Positions 5,027-7,654 of a stretch of DNA of 7,654 nt are shown one piece after another. This DNA is from Pseudomonadota bacterium. Lineage in GTDB: Bacteria; Pseudomonadota; Gammaproteobacteria; Burkholderiales; Gallionellaceae. Position 1 is the stretch's first letter; the number at the start of each line of letters is the position of its first letter. Below the pieces are notes generated by a model. It made no database searches. It worked only from the letters and a program-made list of their open reading frames with translations, and was not told where the DNA came from. The position numbers and the translations under genes are program-made. The stretch spans positions 1 to 7,654 of the forward strand of contig JAJZUH010000093.1 of assembly GCA_021847165.1 (NCBI GenBank), given 5' to 3'.

Positions 5027-6733
5027 ATGGAACTGACGGGCGCAGAAATAACTATCCGCTGTTTGCAGGAAGAGGGTGTCGAATATGTGTTCGGCTATCC
5101 CGGCGGCGCGGTGCTTTTCATCTACGATGAGTTGTTCAAGCAGGAGCAGGTCAAGCATGTGCTGGTGCGCCACGAACAGGCGGCGGTGCATGCAGCCGAC
5201 GGTTATGCGCGTTCCACCGACAAGGTCGGGGTGGCTCTGGTCACTTCCGGCCCCGGGGTGACCAATGCGGTGACCGGTATCGCGACGGCCTACATGGATT
5301 CCATCCCGCTGGTGGTGATCAGCGGCCAGGTGCCGACCAGCTATATCGGCGAGGATGCCTTCCAGGAAGTGGATACGGTCGGTATTACGCGTCCTTGCGT
5401 CAAGCACAACTTCCTGGTCAAGGATGTCAGGGACATCGCCAGCACCCTGAAGAAGGCGTTCTATCTGGCCAAGAGCGGCCGACCCGGCCCGGTGCTGGTG
5501 GATATTCCCAAGGACGTGTCGCAACAGAAGACCGAATTCTCCTACCCCGCGACGGTGAGCATCCGCTCATACACTCCGCAAGCGCACGGCGATATCGGGC
5601 AGATCAAGCGTGCGGCCCAGCTTCTGCTGGAGGCCAAGCGGCCGATGGTGTACGCCGGTGGCGGCGTGATCCTGTCCGACGCCGCCAGGCAGCTGACCGA
5701 CCTGGTGCGGCTGCTCGGTGCTCCCTGTACCAACACGCTGATGGGGCTGGGCGGGTATCCGGCCAGCGACAGGCAATCCCTCGGCATGCTCGGCATGCAC
5801 GGCACCTACGAAGCCAACCTCGGCATGCAGAACTGCGACGTGCTGCTGGCAGTAGGCGCACGCTTCGACGATCGCGTCATCGGCAACGTGTCGCATTTCA
5901 ATTCCGTCCCGCGCAAGATCATCCATATCGACATCGATCCGGCGTCCATCTCCAAGCGCGTCAAGGTCGATGTGCCCATCGTGGGCGACGTGGCGCATGT
6001 GCTTGCCGATCTGCTTTCGGTGCTGAACAGCAGCAAGCAGAAGCCGGATGCCGCGGCCCTGAAGGAATGGTGGAAGCAGATCGACGAGTGGCGCGGTGCG
6101 AATTCGCTGGCGTACAAGAATTCGAACGAGATCATCAAGCCGCAGTTCGTGATCGAAACGTTGCACCGGATCACGCACGGCGATGCTTTCGTCACCTCGG
6201 ACGTCGGCCAGCACCAGATGTGGGCTGCGCAATATTACAAGTTCGACCAGCCCCGCCGCTGGGTCAACTCGGGCGGCCTGGGTACCATGGGTTTCGGCCT
6301 GCCTGCCGCGATGGGCGTGCAGCTGGCGCATCCTGGGGCGGCCGTGGCGTGCGTGACGGGCGAGGGCAGTATCCAGATGAACATCCAGGAATTGTCCACC
6401 TGCAAGCAATATAAGCTGCCGATCAAGATCGTCGCATTGAACAACCGTTATCTGGGCATGGTGCGCCAGTGGCAGGAGTTCTTCCACGGCAACCGATACT
6501 CGCATTCCTACATGGATGCGTTGCCCGATTTCGTCAAACTGGCTGAAGCCTACGGCCATGTCGGCATTCTGGTGGAGAAACCCTCCGATGTGGAAGGTGC
6601 GCTGAAAGAGGCGTTTGCGCGCAAGGACGACCTGGTCTTCCTGGATTTCCGCACCGACCCGACCGAGAACGTATATCCCATGGTGCCCGGTGGCAAGGGC
6701 TTGTCCGAAGTGATCCTGGCGGAGGACCTGTAA
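5027..6733 (+). CDS. ilvB: Acetohydroxyacid synthase (acetolactate synthase) large catalytic subunit
   Basis: This is the catalytic subunit (568 residues) of the first shared enzyme of branched-chain amino acid synthesis. It joins two pyruvates to 2-acetolactate, or pyruvate plus 2-oxobutyrate to 2-aceto-2-hydroxybutyrate, using thiamine diphosphate, Mg2+ and FAD. The protein resembles E. coli IlvI, so ilvI is an alternative symbol. Visible landmarks are FGYPGGAV (22-29), the catalytic glutamate E50 in RHEQAAVHAADGYAR, GPGVTNAVTGIATAYMDS, the FAD-region segment GMLGMHGTYEANLGM (253-267), and the herbicide-site tryptophan W482 in VRQWQEF. The thiamine diphosphate/Mg2+ motif reads GEGS at 445-448, where the classic motif has GDG, followed by NN at 472-473. 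The start at 5027 gives the usual MELTGAEI N-terminus, with AAGG about 10 bases upstream. The stop overlaps the ilvN start by one base (TAATG), so the two subunits are made together. Confidence 0.97.
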   Translation: MELTGAEITIRCLQEEGVEYVFGYPGGAVLFIYDELFKQEQVKHVLVRHEQAAVHAADGYARSTDKVGVALVTSGPGVTNAVTGIATAYMDSIPLVVISGQVPTSYIGEDAFQEVDTVGITRPCVKHNFLVKDVRDIASTLKKAFYLAKSGRPGPVLVDIPKDVSQQKTEFSYPATVSIRSYTPQAHGDIGQIKRAAQLLLEAKRPMVYAGGGVILSDAARQLTDLVRLLGAPCTNTLMGLGGYPASDRQSLGMLGMHGTYEANLGMQNCDVLLAVGARFDDRVIGNVSHFNSVPRKIIHIDIDPASISKRVKVDVPIVGDVAHVLADLLSVLNSSKQKPDAAALKEWWKQIDEWRGANSLAYKNSNEIIKPQFVIETLHRITHGDAFVTSDVGQHQMWAAQYYKFDQPRRWVNSGGLGTMGFGLPAAMGVQLAHPGAAVACVTGEGSIQMNIQELSTCKQYKLPIKIVALNNRYLGMVRQWQEFFHGNRYSHSYMDALPDFVKLAEAYGHVGILVEKPSDVEGALKEAFARKDDLVFLDFRTDPTENVYPMVPGGKGLSEVILAEDL

Positions 6734-7224
6734 TGAGGCACATCATCTCCTTGCTGATGGAAAACGAAGCCGGCGCGCTGTCGCGCGTGGCGGGCCTGTT
6801 CTCGGCACGCGGTTACAACATCGAGTCGCTGACCGTGGCGCCGACCGAAGACCCGACCATGTCGCGCATGACCATCGTCACCAGCGGTTCCGACGAGGTG
6901 ATCGAGCAGATCAACAAACAGCTGAACAAGCTGGTCGATGTCGTCACCGTGATGGACCTGACCGATGGCGACCATATCGAGCGTGAATTGATGCTGGTCA
7001 AGGTGCGCGCGGTCGGAGACGACCGCGAGGAGCTGAAACGCATGACCGATATCTTCCGCGGACGCGTCATCGATGTTTCCGACAAGACTTACACCATAGA
7101 GCTCACCGGAACCGGGCACAAGCTGGATCGTTTCCTGCAGGCGATCGATCACGACCTGATCCTGGAAACGGTGCGTACAGGCGCTTCCGGTATCGGACGC
7201 GGCGAACGCATCCTGAAGCTCTGA
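6733..7224 (+). CDS. ilvN: Acetohydroxyacid synthase small regulatory subunit
   Basis: This regulatory subunit (163 residues, the length of E. coli IlvH, which is an alternative symbol) activates the large subunit and confers valine feedback inhibition. The N-terminal ACT domain (about residues 3-75) starts MRHIISLLMENEAGALSRVA and continues with LFSARGYNIESLTVAPTEDP. N11, G14 and N29, which correspond to E. coli IlvH positions whose mutation gives valine resistance, are all present, so feedback control is probably intact. The C-terminal domain (about 80-163) includes ERELMLVKVRA and IFRGRVIDVSDKTYTIELTG. A strong GGAGG (6721-6725), located inside the end of ilvB, stands 7 bases before the ATG. 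Together with the one-base overlap this fits tight subunit stoichiometry. It is followed after 35 bases by ilvC, with no visible terminator between. Confidence 0.97.
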   Translation: MRHIISLLMENEAGALSRVAGLFSARGYNIESLTVAPTEDPTMSRMTIVTSGSDEVIEQINKQLNKLVDVVTVMDLTDGDHIERELMLVKVRAVGDDREELKRMTDIFRGRVIDVSDKTYTIELTGTGHKLDRFLQAIDHDLILETVRTGASGIGRGERILKL

Positions 7225-7259
7225 CGATTTCTTACCACTGATTTTTTAACGAGGCCAAC

Positions 7260-7654
7260 ATGAAAGTTTATTACGACAAAGACGCAGACCTGTCCCTGAT
7301 CAAGGGCAAGCAAGTGACCATCATCGGCTACGGCTCGCAAGGCCATGCCCACGCACAGAACCTGAAGGATTCCGGCGTCAGCGTGACCGTTGCTCTGCGC
7401 AAGAACGGCGCTTCCTGGAAGAAGGCCGAAGGTGCGGGACTGAAGGTTGCCGAAGTGGCTGCTGCGGTGAAGAGCGCCGACGTGGTGATGATGCTGTTGC
7501 CCGACGAGAATATTCCCGAGGTGTACAACAACGAAGTGCATGCCAACCTGAAGCCCGGTGCGGCGCTGGCGTTCGCGCACGGCTTCAACGTGCACTACAA
7601 CCAGGTTGTTCCGCGTGCCGATGTGGACGTGATCATGATCGCCCCGAAAGGCCC
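7260..7654 (+). CDS. ilvC: Ketol-acid reductoisomerase, N-terminal part; C-terminus off window
   Basis: This is the second enzyme of the valine/isoleucine pathway. It isomerises and reduces the acetohydroxy acids made by IlvBN to 2,3-dihydroxy acids with NADPH and Mg2+. The window shows the first 131 residues, the Rossmann domain. The start [17 protein letters not shown] is typical of the short (class I, about 338-residue) enzymes. The dinucleotide motif is [17 protein letters not shown] (23-39). The loop after beta-strand 2 carries R47 and S52, positions that contact the NADPH 2'-phosphate in this class, so NADPH use is expected. The segment AFAHGFN contains H107, the conserved active-site histidine. 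GAGG (7251-7254) sits 5 bases before the ATG. It probably shares the ilvB promoter. The Mg2+-binding C-terminal knotted domain lies beyond the right edge. Confidence 0.97.
   Translation, partial: MKVYYDKDADLSLIKGKQVTIIGYGSQGHAHAQNLKDSGVSVTVALRKNGASWKKAEGAGLKVAEVAAAVKSADVVMMLLPDENIPEVYNNEVHANLKPGAALAFAHGFNVHYNQVVPRADVDVIMIAPKG

Noticed and set aside
5567..6559. A 330-residue minus-strand open frame opposite ilvB
   Set aside because: It is a shadow of the strongly conserved ilvB frame; the composition is His/Arg/Gln-rich and no start signal was found.
7225..7259. T-run between ilvN and ilvC as a terminator
   Set aside because: The six T residues are not preceded by any stable stem, so ilvC most likely continues the ilvBN transcript.

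Overview
The window reads as ordinary core chromosome of a betaproteobacterium. The grounds are the divergent pepA / lptF-lptG pair, an ECF sigma factor followed by DUF3619 and DUF3106 genes next to ilvB-ilvN-ilvC (a neighbourhood I know mainly from Betaproteobacteria), the GC-rich codon use, and the wording of the IlvB, IlvN and sigma proteins. A Nitrosomonadales/Gallionellaceae-type host is a guess from overall feel, not something the sequence proves. I see no mobile element, CRISPR array, tRNA, rRNA or sign of recent transfer, and coding density is very high.

Layout. Positions 1-1256 (minus) hold the first 418 residues of leucyl aminopeptidase PepA, cut by the left edge. Positions 1291-3497 (plus) hold lptF and lptG, overlapping by 4 bases; they encode the two inner-membrane permease subunits of the LptB2FG lipopolysaccharide exporter. 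A 67-bp convergent gap (3498-3564) contains an interrupted hairpin. Positions 3565-4904 (minus) form a compact three-gene unit, transcribed in the order ECF-type sigma factor, DUF3619 single-pass membrane protein, DUF3106 exported protein. A 122-bp divergent gap (4905-5026) carries a good sigma-70-type promoter facing right. Positions 5027-7654 (plus) are ilvB, ilvN and the start of ilvC, the shared isoleucine/valine pathway; ilvC runs off the right edge.

How they work together. IlvB and IlvN form acetohydroxyacid synthase, and IlvC performs the next reaction. IlvN keeps the asparagine and glycine residues linked to valine feedback. LptF and LptG are a permease heterodimer. The sigma/DUF3619/DUF3106 unit is the only part whose biology is not well described. 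Its topology (cytosolic sigma factor, membrane protein with cytosolic N-terminus, exported helical-repeat protein) would fit an envelope-signalling module, but that is inference. The most striking direct observation is that the mature DUF3106 protein is almost entirely five gapless 18-residue repeats.

No stretch longer than 300 bases lacks a gene.
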